Source: Gammaproteobacteria bacterium
Lineage (GTDB): Bacteria > Pseudomonadota > Gammaproteobacteria > Xanthomonadales > SZUA-5
Assembly (NCBI GenBank): GCA_030430155.1
Contig: JAUIFV010000036.1
Span: 1-32,804, forward strand
Direction: 5' to 3'
DNA length: 32,804 bases
The position numbers and the translations under genes were made by a program. Position 1 is the stretch's first letter; each line of letters starts with the position of its first letter. The notes below the pieces were generated by a model. That model did not search any database. It was not told the DNA's origin and saw nothing but the letters and a program-made list of their open reading frames with translations. Shown piece after piece: positions 1 to 7,122 of this stretch.

Positions 1-304
1 GACAGAGCAACAGCAGACAGCAAAGACGAAAGCAACAGAGCTCGGCAGCTCTTGACAGCGGGTGGGGTCATAGAAGGATGTGGTGAACGCCAGCGAACCG
101 CATCAACTGATGGTGGTTAGTGCGGAAAACCACTTCCAGGCGCAGGAAATCACGATTGCGGGAAGCGATGCTCTTCTGGGCCCTGGGCCCTGTGCCCTGT
201 GCCCTTTGCATTCCCATACCTCCACATTCCCTCCATCCTTCCTCCAAATTGCCAGCTGATCATCACTCTCACTGGGCCAGTCCGGCCCGCTGAGGAGATC
301 AACC
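1..304. other. Non-coding leader region with repeat tail
   Basis: No credible gene is seen here; the open frames overlapping it are low-complexity shadows. Bases about 24-56 (GACGAAAGCAAC then GGCAGCTCTTGAC) resemble the sequence preceding the heptad repeats near 2600 and 2690, so this looks like another, heptad-less piece of the same repeat family. A true heptad array follows at 177-204. The Shine-Dalgarno GAGGAG at 292-297 belongs to the gene starting at 305. Confidence 0.5.
177..204 (+). repeat. Heptad repeat copy A (TGNGCCC x4)
   Basis: Four perfect 7-bp units in a row: TGGGCCC, TGGGCCC, TGTGCCC, TGTGCCC. It is preceded by GCTCTTC, which resembles the GCTCTTGACCTCC flank of copies C and D. 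The C-rich strand reads toward the gene at 305. The opposite strand carries four GGG tracts separated by 4-nt loops. Confidence 0.85.
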
Positions 305-742
305 ATGGATCTGTTGACGTTGCTGGCCGCGAGCTGGCTATCCGCTACGGAGCCACCGCAGGCGCCGGTCGCCGATGCGCAGCCGCTGCAGTTGGCCCAG
401 GCCGACGGCCCGCCACGCGGACCGGGTCGACGCCATCGCCAGCCGCCCGACCCACAGCAGCTGGCCACCGAACTGGGCCTGGACCCCAGCCAGAGCAGTC
501 AGTTCGTGGCCATCCTCAATGAGCAGCGCGGCAAGCACGAAGCGCTGCGCGAGCAGATGCGCGGCGAGCGCGAGGCGGCGCGGCAGGCCCATCAGCGCAT
601 CGACGAGGAGACTTTCACCCGCCTGTCGACGGTACTGAGCAACGAGCAACTGGCGCGCTTCCACGCCCGTCGCCCAGCGCCCCCGCCAGAGCGCGAGCGG
701 CGCCGCGGACCGGGCAATCGGGGCTATGGAGGTCAATCATGA
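305..742 (+). CDS. Spy/CpxP-like periplasmic protein (LTxxQ-type)
   Basis: A 145-residue protein, probably exported. Residues 2-15 are hydrophobic but the n-region has no basic residue, so the signal peptide is atypical; cleavage may follow AQA near residue 33. The mature part is charged and helical. It has two elements resembling the LTxxQ motif of the Spy/CpxP family: LGLDPSQ at 57-63 and LSNEQ at 111-115, separated by an Arg/Glu/Gln-rich helix. The tail is Pro/Arg-rich. The ATG is supported by GAGGAG seven bases upstream. The stop overlaps the next start in ATGA, so it is translationally coupled to the haem peroxidase. In E. coli, spy is a BaeR target, and baeSR lies just downstream here, which fits an envelope-stress role. 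Family membership is inferred from short motifs only. Confidence 0.6.
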   Translation: MDLLTLLAASWLSATEPPQAPVADAQPLQLAQADGPPRGPGRRHRQPPDPQQLATELGLDPSQSSQFVAILNEQRGKHEALREQMRGEREAARQAHQRIDEETFTRLSTVLSNEQLARFHARRPAPPPERERRRGPGNRGYGGQS

Positions 743-2469
743 AACGACTGAGCATTGGCTATGCCTTTGGACTGACACTTTGCGGAATGAGCATGGGCGC
801 CGCCCTCGCCCAGGAGCCGAAGCCCAACAAGCCCGAACAGGGTGCCGAACTGCTGCGCAAAGCGGACGAGCAGGCCAGCGACCCGCTGGTTTCCCCAGTG
901 CAGCGCATCGAACGGCGACCGCTGGGGATGGAGGATCTGCCGCGAGCTATAGACCATCCCAGCATCGACGGCAGCGAGCACCGCCTGGACCAGCCGTCAC
1001 ACAACGCCGCTCATCAGCCGCTGCGCCGCCGCTTCGCCAGCGCCTACGCCGACGGCGTCTCCGCTTTAGCCGGTGCCGACCGGCCCAGCGCGCGCGAGGT
1101 CAGCAACGGTTTGCACGCGCAAGACGAGTCCATCGAAAACCGCCGCGGCGCCAGCGACTATCTGTGGCAATGGGGTCAGTTCATCGATCACGACATTGAT
1201 CTCACCGACGGTGCCGATCCCGCCGAACTGGCGCCCATCGCGGTGCCCGCAGGCGATCGCTGGTTCGATCCTGACGGCAGCGCCGATGCCTTTATCACCT
1301 TCAACCGCTCCCTCTACGACACCGCCACCGGCAGCGGCGCCGGCAATCCGCGCCAGCAGATCAACGAGATCAGCGGCTGGCTGGACGGCTCGATGGTCTA
1401 CGGCTCCGACGCCACCCGCGCCAGCGCGCTGCGCAGCTTCCGCGGCGGCATGCTGGCGACCAGTGAGGGCGATCTGCTGCCCTTCAACACTCAGGGTCTG
1501 TCCAACGCCGGCGGGCCCGCCGATACGCTGTTCTTGGCCGGGGACGTTCGCGCCAACGAGCAGATCGGGCTGACCGCCATGCACACCCTGTTCGTCCGCG
1601 AGCACAACTGGTGGGCCAGGCGTATCGCCCGTGAGCAGCCGCGGCTCAGCGACGAGGAGATCTATCAGCGCGCCAGGGCCATGGTCATCGGCGAGATCCA
1701 GGCCATCACCTACCGCGAGTTTCTTCCGGTGCTGCTCGGCGAGGACGCCATCGCGCCATACCGAGGCTATGCCCCGCGGGTCGATGCGCGGATCTACAAC
1801 GCCTTCTCCACCGCCGCCTACCGACTCGGCCACAGCATGCTCAGCCCGACCATCCGCCGGGTCGGCGCAGACGGCCGGTCCATCGCGGCTGGCGATCTGG
1901 CGCTGCGCGACGCCTTCTTCTCGCCGCAGAAACTGGCCGAAGACGGCATCGAGCCGCTGTTGCGCGGTCTGGCCGCACAGCGCTGTCAGGAAATCGATGT
2001 CTTCGTCATCGACGACGTACGCAACTTCCTGTTCGGCGCCCCCGGCAGCGGCGGCTTTGATCTGGCTGCACTGAACATCCAGCGCGGCCGCGATCACGGC
2101 CTGCCCTCCTACGTGGCGGTGCGCCGCGCCCTGGGCTCGCCGCCGATCCGACGCTTCGAAGACATCAACCCGGACCGCCGCATCCGCCAGCGCCTGGCCG
2201 CCACCTACCAGAGCGTGGAACAGATCGACCTGTGGAGCGGATTGCTCGCCGAAGCCCCAGTGCGCGGCGCGATGGTCGGCCCCACCCTGCGCCGACTGCT
2301 GGGTGATCAATTCCAGGCTCTGCGCGACGGCGACCGCTTTTACTACGAGGGGCGCATGGACCGCCGCCAGATCGATGAGATCAACCGCACGCGGTTGGCG
2401 GATATTGTGAGGCGGAATAGTTTGGTCGGGGCGGAGCTTTCTGACGCGGTGTTTTTGGTCGAGAGGTAG
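739..2469 (+). CDS. Secreted animal-type haem peroxidase
   Basis: A 576-residue member of the animal haem peroxidase (peroxidase-cyclooxygenase) superfamily, with a classic signal peptide ending ALAQ near residue 25. Visible landmarks are the distal motif WGQFIDHDIDLT at 145-156 with distal His151, REHN at 287-290 with the catalytic Arg287, the proximal motif YRLGHS at 361-366 with His365, and the conserved LNIQRGRDHGLPSY segment from 445. All key catalytic residues are present, so it should be active, oxidising halides or phenolics with H2O2 in the periplasm or outside the cell. The physiological substrate cannot be told from sequence. It overlaps the Spy-like gene by four bases and is followed 22 bp later by an inverted heptad repeat. 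Haem-peroxidase identity is secure. Confidence 0.93.
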   Translation: MKRLSIGYAFGLTLCGMSMGAALAQEPKPNKPEQGAELLRKADEQASDPLVSPVQRIERRPLGMEDLPRAIDHPSIDGSEHRLDQPSHNAAHQPLRRRFASAYADGVSALAGADRPSAREVSNGLHAQDESIENRRGASDYLWQWGQFIDHDIDLTDGADPAELAPIAVPAGDRWFDPDGSADAFITFNRSLYDTATGSGAGNPRQQINEISGWLDGSMVYGSDATRASALRSFRGGMLATSEGDLLPFNTQGLSNAGGPADTLFLAGDVRANEQIGLTAMHTLFVREHNWWARRIAREQPRLSDEEIYQRARAMVIGEIQAITYREFLPVLLGEDAIAPYRGYAPRVDARIYNAFSTAAYRLGHSMLSPTIRRVGADGRSIAAGDLALRDAFFSPQKLAEDGIEPLLRGLAAQRCQEIDVFVIDDVRNFLFGAPGSGGFDLAALNIQRGRDHGLPSYVAVRRALGSPPIRRFEDINPDRRIRQRLAATYQSVEQIDLWSGLLAEAPVRGAMVGPTLRRLLGDQFQALRDGDRFYYEGRMDRRQIDEINRTRLADIVRRNSLVGAELSDAVFLVER

Positions 2470-2491
2470 TTGGTCGAGGAACGCTGAGAAA

Positions 2492-2519
2492 GGGCCCAGG
2501 GCTCATGGCCCAGGGCCCA
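2492..2519 (-). repeat. Heptad repeat copy B (x4, reverse)
   Basis: On the plus strand the units are GGGCCCA, GGGCTCA, TGGCCCA and GGGCCCA, i.e. the TGNGCCC heptad on the minus strand with one decayed unit. On the minus strand it is preceded by CGCTCTTGCTTTTC and followed by TTTCTCAGCG; the TTTCTCA tail also follows copies E and H. Its C-rich strand points back into the 3' end of the peroxidase gene. Confidence 0.8.
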
Positions 2520-2603
2520 GAAAAGCAAGAGCGTGGCGACTCCGGCTCTGCGCGCCTTGGACCTCAATCTGTCGAAGGGCGAGGGCTACGAAGAGCAACA
2601 ACC

Positions 2604-2651
2604 GCGAGCCGCCAACCGCTCTTGACCTCCTGGGCCCTATGCCCTGAGCCC
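2604..2651 (+). repeat. Heptad repeat copy C with conserved 5' flank
   Basis: The flank GCCGCCAACCGCTCTTGACC is followed by TCC and three heptads (TGGGCCC, TATGCCC, TGAGCCC) at 2631-2651. It is nearly identical to copy D 89 bp downstream. The longer shared flank shows that the repeat unit is larger than the heptad array itself. Confidence 0.8.
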
Positions 2652-2692
2652 TCGATAAGTCGAGAGTCCAGGGGCATAGACGAAAATCACCT

Positions 2693-2747
2693 GCGAACCG
2701 CCAGCCGCTCTTGACCTCCTGGGCCCTGGGCCCTGAGCCCTGCGCCC
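2693..2747 (+). repeat. Heptad repeat copy D with conserved 5' flank
   Basis: Same flank as copy C, then four heptads at 2720-2747 (TGGGCCC, TGGGCCC, TGAGCCC, TGCGCCC). An extra TGAGCCC lies out of phase shortly after. The C-rich strand points toward baeS at 2836. Confidence 0.85.
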
Positions 2748-2835
2748 TCACCAATCCCTGAGCCCTCCCACCCCAACCTCGTACTCTGCACGCCAACCGC
2801 CGATATCCTTACCCGAAAACCTTCCCCGCACACCA

Positions 2836-4329
2836 ATGAACCTCTACTGGAAACTCTTCCTGGCCCTGTTCGCCTCGGTGCTGATCGGCGCCGGGGCGTT
2901 GGCGTTGTTGAGTCAGTGGCGGCTGGATCGGGGCTTTGTCGACTATGTGAATGCGGCGGACGCGGGGCGGCTGCCGGAGCTTGCCGAGGTCGCGGCGGCG
3001 ATCTATGCAGCCGATGGCGGCTGGGGCGAGGTGGAGCGGCGGCCGCGGCGCTGGCAGCGGGCCCTGCGCGATGCGCTGCGCGGCGATCGGCCGTCGGAAT
3101 TCGATCATCGGCCGCCGCGCGGTCCACCTCCGCCGCGCCGGCATCCGCGGCCGCACGACGCAGTCGGTGCAGACTACGATCCACCTCCGCCGCCGCGGCC
3201 CAGAGGTCCAGGTCCGCCGCATCAAGGCCTGCCCGAACGAATCGCACTTCTGGACGCCAGTGGCCTGGTGCTTGCCGGTCGCTCCGAACCCAGCGACGAC
3301 ATGCCCAGCGCACCCGTCCTGGTCGATGGTGTGGAGGTCGGCCGGCTGGTGTTGGCCCCGGCACGACGGCCCGGCTCGGTGCAGGACACGGCCTTCCTGC
3401 TCGCCCAGCGTGACTGGCTGCTGCGGGTGGTGCTGATCATGCTGCCGATTGCCGCGCTGTTCGCCTTCCTGCTGGCGCGCCATCTGCTCGCCCCGGTAAG
3501 AGCGATCAGCACCCAGGCGCGACGGCTGGCCAGCGGTGACTTCGCCGCACGCGTCCCCCGCGAGGGCGACGACGAACTGGGCCGGCTGGCGCGCGACTTC
3601 AATCTGCTCGGGCGCGCGCTGAACGAATACGACGGTGCGCGCAAACGCTGGATGGCCGACGCCGCGCACGAGCTGCGTACGCCGCTGGCGGTGCTGCAGG
3701 CCGAGATCGAGGCGCTGCAGGACGGCATCCGCAGCGTCGACAGCCGCGCCCTGCAGGGTCTGCACAGCCAGACTGTGCAGCTGGGCACGCTGGTCAACGA
3801 TCTGCACCAGCTGGCACTGGCCGACGCCGGTGCGCTGGACTACCGCATGCATGAGGTGGACGTCGACAGCGAGCTGATCAGCGCCGTCGAGGCCCATCGC
3901 GGTCGGCTGGAAGACGCCGGCCTGGAGCTGCGGCTGCTTCCGGCAACGGCGATCAAGGCCCGGGTGATGGGCGATGAGCGCCGCCTGCGCCAGCTGTTCG
4001 ACAATCTGATTGAAAACGCGCGCCGCTACACGCGCGCTCCGGGCCTGCTCAGCATCAGCCGCGAACGCGTCGCCGGCTGCTGGCAGCTGCATCTGGACGA
4101 CAGCGCCCCAGCGGTGGCCGCCGATCGCTGCGAGCGGCTGTTTTCACCCTTCGTGCGCGACGACGAGCGACTCCGTGCCGATGGCGTCGAGCCCGCCGGC
4201 AGCGGTCTGGGCCTGGCTATCTGCAGACGAATCGCCCAGGCCCATCAGGGCCAGATCAGCGCCGCACCCTCGGCTCTGGGCGGACTGCGGGTAAGCTTGT
4301 CCATCCCTTTGCTCGATGCGAGCCAGTGA
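2836..4329 (+). CDS. baeS: Sensor histidine kinase BaeS
   Basis: A 497-residue inner-membrane histidine kinase of the envelope-stress BaeSR system. The order is TM1 (about 5-27), a periplasmic sensor, TM2 (about 195-217), HAMP, HisKA with phosphoacceptor His278 in AHELRTP, then HATPase with N-box LFDNLIENA (Asn394), a DSAP G1-like box as in E. coli BaeS, F-box LFSPF and G2-box GSGLGLAI near 455-462. The sensor loop has an unusual Pro/Arg/His-rich stretch at about residues 88-133 with runs of four and five prolines, which could be a metal- or polyanion-responsive insert (speculative). The stop overlaps the baeR GTG by four bases. The gene order baeS-baeR matches E. coli, but no mdtABC efflux genes are visible here. 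Confidence 0.88.
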   Translation: MNLYWKLFLALFASVLIGAGALALLSQWRLDRGFVDYVNAADAGRLPELAEVAAAIYAADGGWGEVERRPRRWQRALRDALRGDRPSEFDHRPPRGPPPPRRHPRPHDAVGADYDPPPPPRPRGPGPPHQGLPERIALLDASGLVLAGRSEPSDDMPSAPVLVDGVEVGRLVLAPARRPGSVQDTAFLLAQRDWLLRVVLIMLPIAALFAFLLARHLLAPVRAISTQARRLASGDFAARVPREGDDELGRLARDFNLLGRALNEYDGARKRWMADAAHELRTPLAVLQAEIEALQDGIRSVDSRALQGLHSQTVQLGTLVNDLHQLALADAGALDYRMHEVDVDSELISAVEAHRGRLEDAGLELRLLPATAIKARVMGDERRLRQLFDNLIENARRYTRAPGLLSISRERVAGCWQLHLDDSAPAVAADRCERLFSPFVRDDERLRADGVEPAGSGLGLAICRRIAQAHQGQISAAPSALGGLRVSLSIPLLDASQ

Positions 4330-5021
4330 GCGCAGCACGCATCCTGATCGCCGAAGACGAGGCCCGCCTGGCCAGCGTGATGGCGGACTACCTGAGCGCC
4401 AGCGCGCTACAGGCACGCATAGTCGATCGCGGCGATCTGGTGATGGCGGAGATAGAGCAATGGCAGCCAGAGCTGCTGCTGCTTGATTTGAATCTCCCCG
4501 GCGTCGACGGGCTGACACTGTGCAAGCAGATTCGCGCCTCAAGCACGCTGCCGATCATCATGGTCACCGCCCGAGTGGACGAAGTGGATCGACTGCTGGG
4601 GCTCGAGCTCGGCGCCGACGACTACATCTGCAAGCCCTTCAGTCCGCGCGAGGTGGTGGCCAGGGTGCGCGCCGTGCTGCGCCGCAGCGGGCCGCAGCCG
4701 ACAGCATCACAGCAACCCTTGCAGCTCGATCATGCCGGCCGCAGCGCCAGCGCCAACGGCCGACCGCTGAGCCTGACTGACGTCGAGTTCCGCCTGCTGG
4801 AGCACATGTCTGCCCGACCGGGACGAGTTTGGTCGCGCGCTCAGCTACTCGATCAGGTCTACCCCGATCAGCGCGAGGTTTCCGACCGCGCCATCGACAG
4901 CCACATCAAGAATCTGCGCAAGAAGCTGGAATCGGCAGCGCCGCAGATGCGCTGGATCCATTCGGTGTATGGGGTCGGCTATCGATTCGAGATCGAATCT
5001 GTGGGCGGAGAAGCCGGTTGA
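4326..5021 (+). CDS. baeR: Response regulator BaeR
   Basis: A 231-residue OmpR/PhoB-type response regulator. The receiver domain (about 4-118) has acidic pocket Glu10/Asp11, phosphoacceptor Asp54 in LLLLDLNLPG, Thr81 and Lys103 in DDYICKP. The winged-helix domain occupies about 130-225. Long stretches match E. coli BaeR as I know it, including DGLTLC, RLLGLELGADDYICKP, SPREVVARV and DSHIKNLRKKLES, so orthology is likely. The start is GTG, overlapping the baeS stop as GTGA, which implies coupled translation. Its targets in this organism are unknown; the Spy-like/peroxidase operon upstream is a good candidate. Confidence 0.92.
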   Translation: MSAARILIAEDEARLASVMADYLSASALQARIVDRGDLVMAEIEQWQPELLLLDLNLPGVDGLTLCKQIRASSTLPIIMVTARVDEVDRLLGLELGADDYICKPFSPREVVARVRAVLRRSGPQPTASQQPLQLDHAGRSASANGRPLSLTDVEFRLLEHMSARPGRVWSRAQLLDQVYPDQREVSDRAIDSHIKNLRKKLESAAPQMRWIHSVYGVGYRFEIESVGGEAG

Positions 5022-5103
5022 CGGTCACAGTTCCCTGCTACGCGACTCGGCATGCTGCACCTGCCCCTATGCCGCCAAACCGATGCACTGCGAGGCCTGG
5101 ACC

Positions 5104-5517
5104 ATGAACCGCATCTCCCTGCACACCCTCAACCGCTCGCTGCTGCGCGCGAGTCTGGCTGCTGCGCTATGCCTGCTCCTGGCCTGCCAATCCGAGCCGG
5201 GGAACAGCACTGACGTCACCTCTGAGGTGCAGCAATCCAGCCCCGCATCGCCGCCAGCGCCACCTCTGTCAGCGGCTCCAGCCGCTCTCGATGAATACTC
5301 GCCAGCGCCCAGCCCTGTCCCGGCTGCCAACTACTTCGACCAGGCGCGCTTACGCGCCGATCAGAAGCTCGAGCAGCAATCCGAGCACTGCCTGCAGATC
5401 GAAGCGCGACTACAGGACGACTGCATCACCTCTGCCAACACCCAGCACGAGGCCGCCATCGCCGCAGCGCGAGTGGAATACGAGGCGCAGCTGGCCGAAG
5501 CCGAGCAGGAGCACTAG
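5104..5517 (+). CDS. Small lipoprotein of unknown function
   Basis: A 137-residue predicted lipoprotein. The basic-hydrophobic signal ends in the lipobox LLAC with the lipidated Cys at residue 28. A Pro/Ser/Ala linker (about 45-80) follows, then a charged helix rich in Glu, Gln and Ala with two further cysteines near 98 and 106. An in-frame ATG lies further upstream at 4969, inside baeR, but only the start at 5104 gives a sensible signal peptide. It is 82 bp downstream of baeR on the same strand, so it may be co-transcribed and act in the same envelope response. No family recognised. Confidence 0.7.
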   Translation: MNRISLHTLNRSLLRASLAAALCLLLACQSEPGNSTDVTSEVQQSSPASPPAPPLSAAPAALDEYSPAPSPVPAANYFDQARLRADQKLEQQSEHCLQIEARLQDDCITSANTQHEAAIAAARVEYEAQLAEAEQEH

Positions 5518-5564
5518 CCGTAGTTCATGGGTCTGCTGCTGCAGCCGCCGTGGCGCGATCTGCG

Positions 5565-6908
5565 TCATGGCGAAGTGCTGGCCACCTCCAACAGTTCGGC
5601 AATCTTGGTGCGATTTCGAAAACGCGCCAGTGCCAGCGGACTGCGGCCGTCGCGGTCTTGGTAGCGCTGATCAGCGCCGGCATCCAGCAGCACGCTGACC
5701 GCGTCGGCATTGCCCAGGGTCACAGCCAGATGCAGCAGGCTGGGGGCGCTGCCTGTAGTCAGCTTCTGATTGGCGTCGGCACCGCGCTCCAGCAGTGCGC
5801 GCAGCTCGCTTGGATCTTCGCGCAGCAGGCTGTAGGCGCCGAGCGGAATACCGAAAGGATCCGCGCGGTTGAGGTCATCGGCCGGGCCTGCCGGCAACTC
5901 GCCTTCGGCCAGCATTCGCTGCGCTACGGCCACCGGGAGTTGCTGCTCGGCCGCCGCATCAAGCAGGGTTGCCAGCGAGCCCAGCTGCCGGGTCTGCAGC
6001 GCCAGAGTGACCGCGTTGTCACCAGCGTTGTTGGCCTGCTGCAGGCGCCCGCCGTGGTCGATGAGCAGCTTCAGCATGTCTAGATGACCGTACATGCCGG
6101 CCAGCATCAGCGCAGTGTAGCCGCGACCGTTGGGCTTGTTCGGCGAGGCCTGCCACTGCAGCAGCGCTTTGGCAATCGCCATGCGTCCGCCGCGCGCGGC
6201 TTGGTTGAGCGGAATGGCCTCGTCGTTGCCGTCGTTGCCGATACTGGGATAGGCGCCGGCCGCCAGCAGCAGCTGCACCGCCTCGGCGCGATCCAGACGC
6301 ACCGCCAGCGGCAGGGGCGCGTAGTTGGACCGGTTGTAGGTGTTCACCCCACCCTGCCTAGCCAACTCGCCAAGCCGGTCAAGATCGTTGTCGATGATCG
6401 CCCGCGCCAGCTGCAGCGACGCGCGCTCCCGGCGCTGCGCCGCACTCAGCTTGTCGTCGGGCTCGACCAGCCAGCGCTCGATGAGCAGCTGCAGCACCTC
6501 GGTCCGGGTCGACTCCAGCGCGTAGTCGAACAGCGCATAGCCATTGGCCGCGCGCTGCAGCGGGTCGGCGCCGGCCTCAACAAAGCGCGCCACCAGCGCC
6601 GCGTCGCCGTAGTAGGCGGCGAGCATGCTGGCGTTGGTGCCGTCGGGCAGCTTGGCGTGCGCGTCGAAACCGCCGTCCAGCAACAGCTCGGCCACCCGCG
6701 GTCGCTTGCTGCGAATTTGCGCAAACAGCAGATCACGCTGCTGTACAGCGCTGAGTGCGGATTGATGCTCGGCAAGCCAATCAGCAATGGCGTCGCCGTC
6801 GCCGCTGGCGAAGACGCTTTCGGCGCGCTGCAAGTCCGGCTCCGCCGCGGCGATCGAAGCAATCGCAGATAGCAGCATGGCGGCCAGAAGTAGAAAGGTG
6901 CGGGACAT
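5565..6908 (-). CDS. Exported ankyrin-repeat protein
   Basis: A 447-residue protein with a signal peptide (AAA before Glu23) and about eight or nine ankyrin-type repeats across the rest. Typical LLLDGGFDAHAK, LLLAAGAYP, GYTALMLAGMYGHLDMLKLL and LHLAVTLGNADAVSVLL segments are visible. The most canonical repeats lie in the C-terminal two thirds. Ankyrin arrays bind protein partners, and the signal peptide places this one in the periplasm; the partner is unknown. The ATG at 6908 was preferred over an in-frame TTG two codons upstream. It is convergent with the lipoprotein gene, with only 47 bp between stops. Confidence 0.85.
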   Translation of the reverse strand: MSRTFLLLAAMLLSAIASIAAAEPDLQRAESVFASGDGDAIADWLAEHQSALSAVQQRDLLFAQIRSKRPRVAELLLDGGFDAHAKLPDGTNASMLAAYYGDAALVARFVEAGADPLQRAANGYALFDYALESTRTEVLQLLIERWLVEPDDKLSAAQRRERASLQLARAIIDNDLDRLGELARQGGVNTYNRSNYAPLPLAVRLDRAEAVQLLLAAGAYPSIGNDGNDEAIPLNQAARGGRMAIAKALLQWQASPNKPNGRGYTALMLAGMYGHLDMLKLLIDHGGRLQQANNAGDNAVTLALQTRQLGSLATLLDAAAEQQLPVAVAQRMLAEGELPAGPADDLNRADPFGIPLGAYSLLREDPSELRALLERGADANQKLTTGSAPSLLHLAVTLGNADAVSVLLDAGADQRYQDRDGRSPLALARFRNRTKIAELLEVASTSP

Positions 6909-6939
6909 GGTCAAGGCTCACTAGGCGAAAGCGGCGCAG

Positions 6940-6960
6940 GCTAGCGCCGTCCCGGCTAGC
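6940..6960. promoter_or_regulatory. Paired GCTAGC site upstream of ankyrin gene
   Basis: Two copies of the self-palindrome GCTAGC lie 15 bp apart (centre to centre) and 32 bp upstream of the ankyrin start. It could be an operator for a dimeric regulator, but no promoter could be assigned confidently and chance is possible. Confidence 0.25.
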
Positions 6961-7022
6961 TGCGCAGCCCAAGTGAGTCGAATTACAAAGCGCTGCACCA
7001 AAGGCCCCGCCTAGACACAAAA

Positions 7023-7051
7023 CTTGGGCAGCTCAAATGGAGCTGCCCAAG
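7023..7051 (-). terminator. Rho-independent terminator of DUF4397 gene
   Basis: A perfect 12-bp stem (CTTGGGCAGCTC and GAGCTGCCCAAG) with loop AAATG; in minus-strand sense it is followed by TTTTGTGT. It lies 72 bp beyond the stop of the DUF4397 gene, with the heptad repeat copy E between stop and hairpin, so the repeat would be transcribed into the 3' UTR. Confidence 0.8.
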
Positions 7052-7076
7052 CCATCGCTATCTCCCAGTCTCATTC

Positions 7077-7111
7077 TGGGCCCTATGCCCTGGGCCCTTT
7101 CTCATGAGCCC
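7077..7111 (+). repeat. Heptad repeat copy E
   Basis: Units are TGGGCCC, TATGCCC, TGGGCCC, then the TTTCTCA tail in the same 7-bp phase, then TGAGCCC. It sits 11 bp from the DUF4397 stop codon with the C-rich strand pointing into the gene's 3' end. In the DUF4397 transcript it would be G-rich. Confidence 0.8.
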
Positions 7112-7122
7112 TGACCTCTCAC

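Larger units (their letters stand above)
2470..2835. other. Repeat-rich intergenic region, three heptad copies
   Basis: This 366-bp gap between the peroxidase and baeS has no gene. It holds copy B in reverse orientation (2492-2519) and copies C and D in direct orientation (2604-2651 and 2693-2747). C and D are a duplication with an 89-bp offset: 2604-2637 and 2693-2726 differ at two positions. The spacer 2520-2603 is unexplained. No clear baeS promoter was found. Confidence 0.7.

Noticed and set aside
1066-2310. 414-residue minus-strand frame
   Set aside because: Antisense shadow of the haem peroxidase in GC-rich DNA; composition is Ala/Gly/Val-rich with no motif.
177-2747. Heptad arrays considered as a CRISPR array
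   Set aside because: Units are 7 bp without unique spacers, copies are scattered, and no cas gene is present.
2809-4092. 427-residue minus-strand frame
   Set aside because: Antisense to baeS; no motif, and baeS domains are unambiguous.
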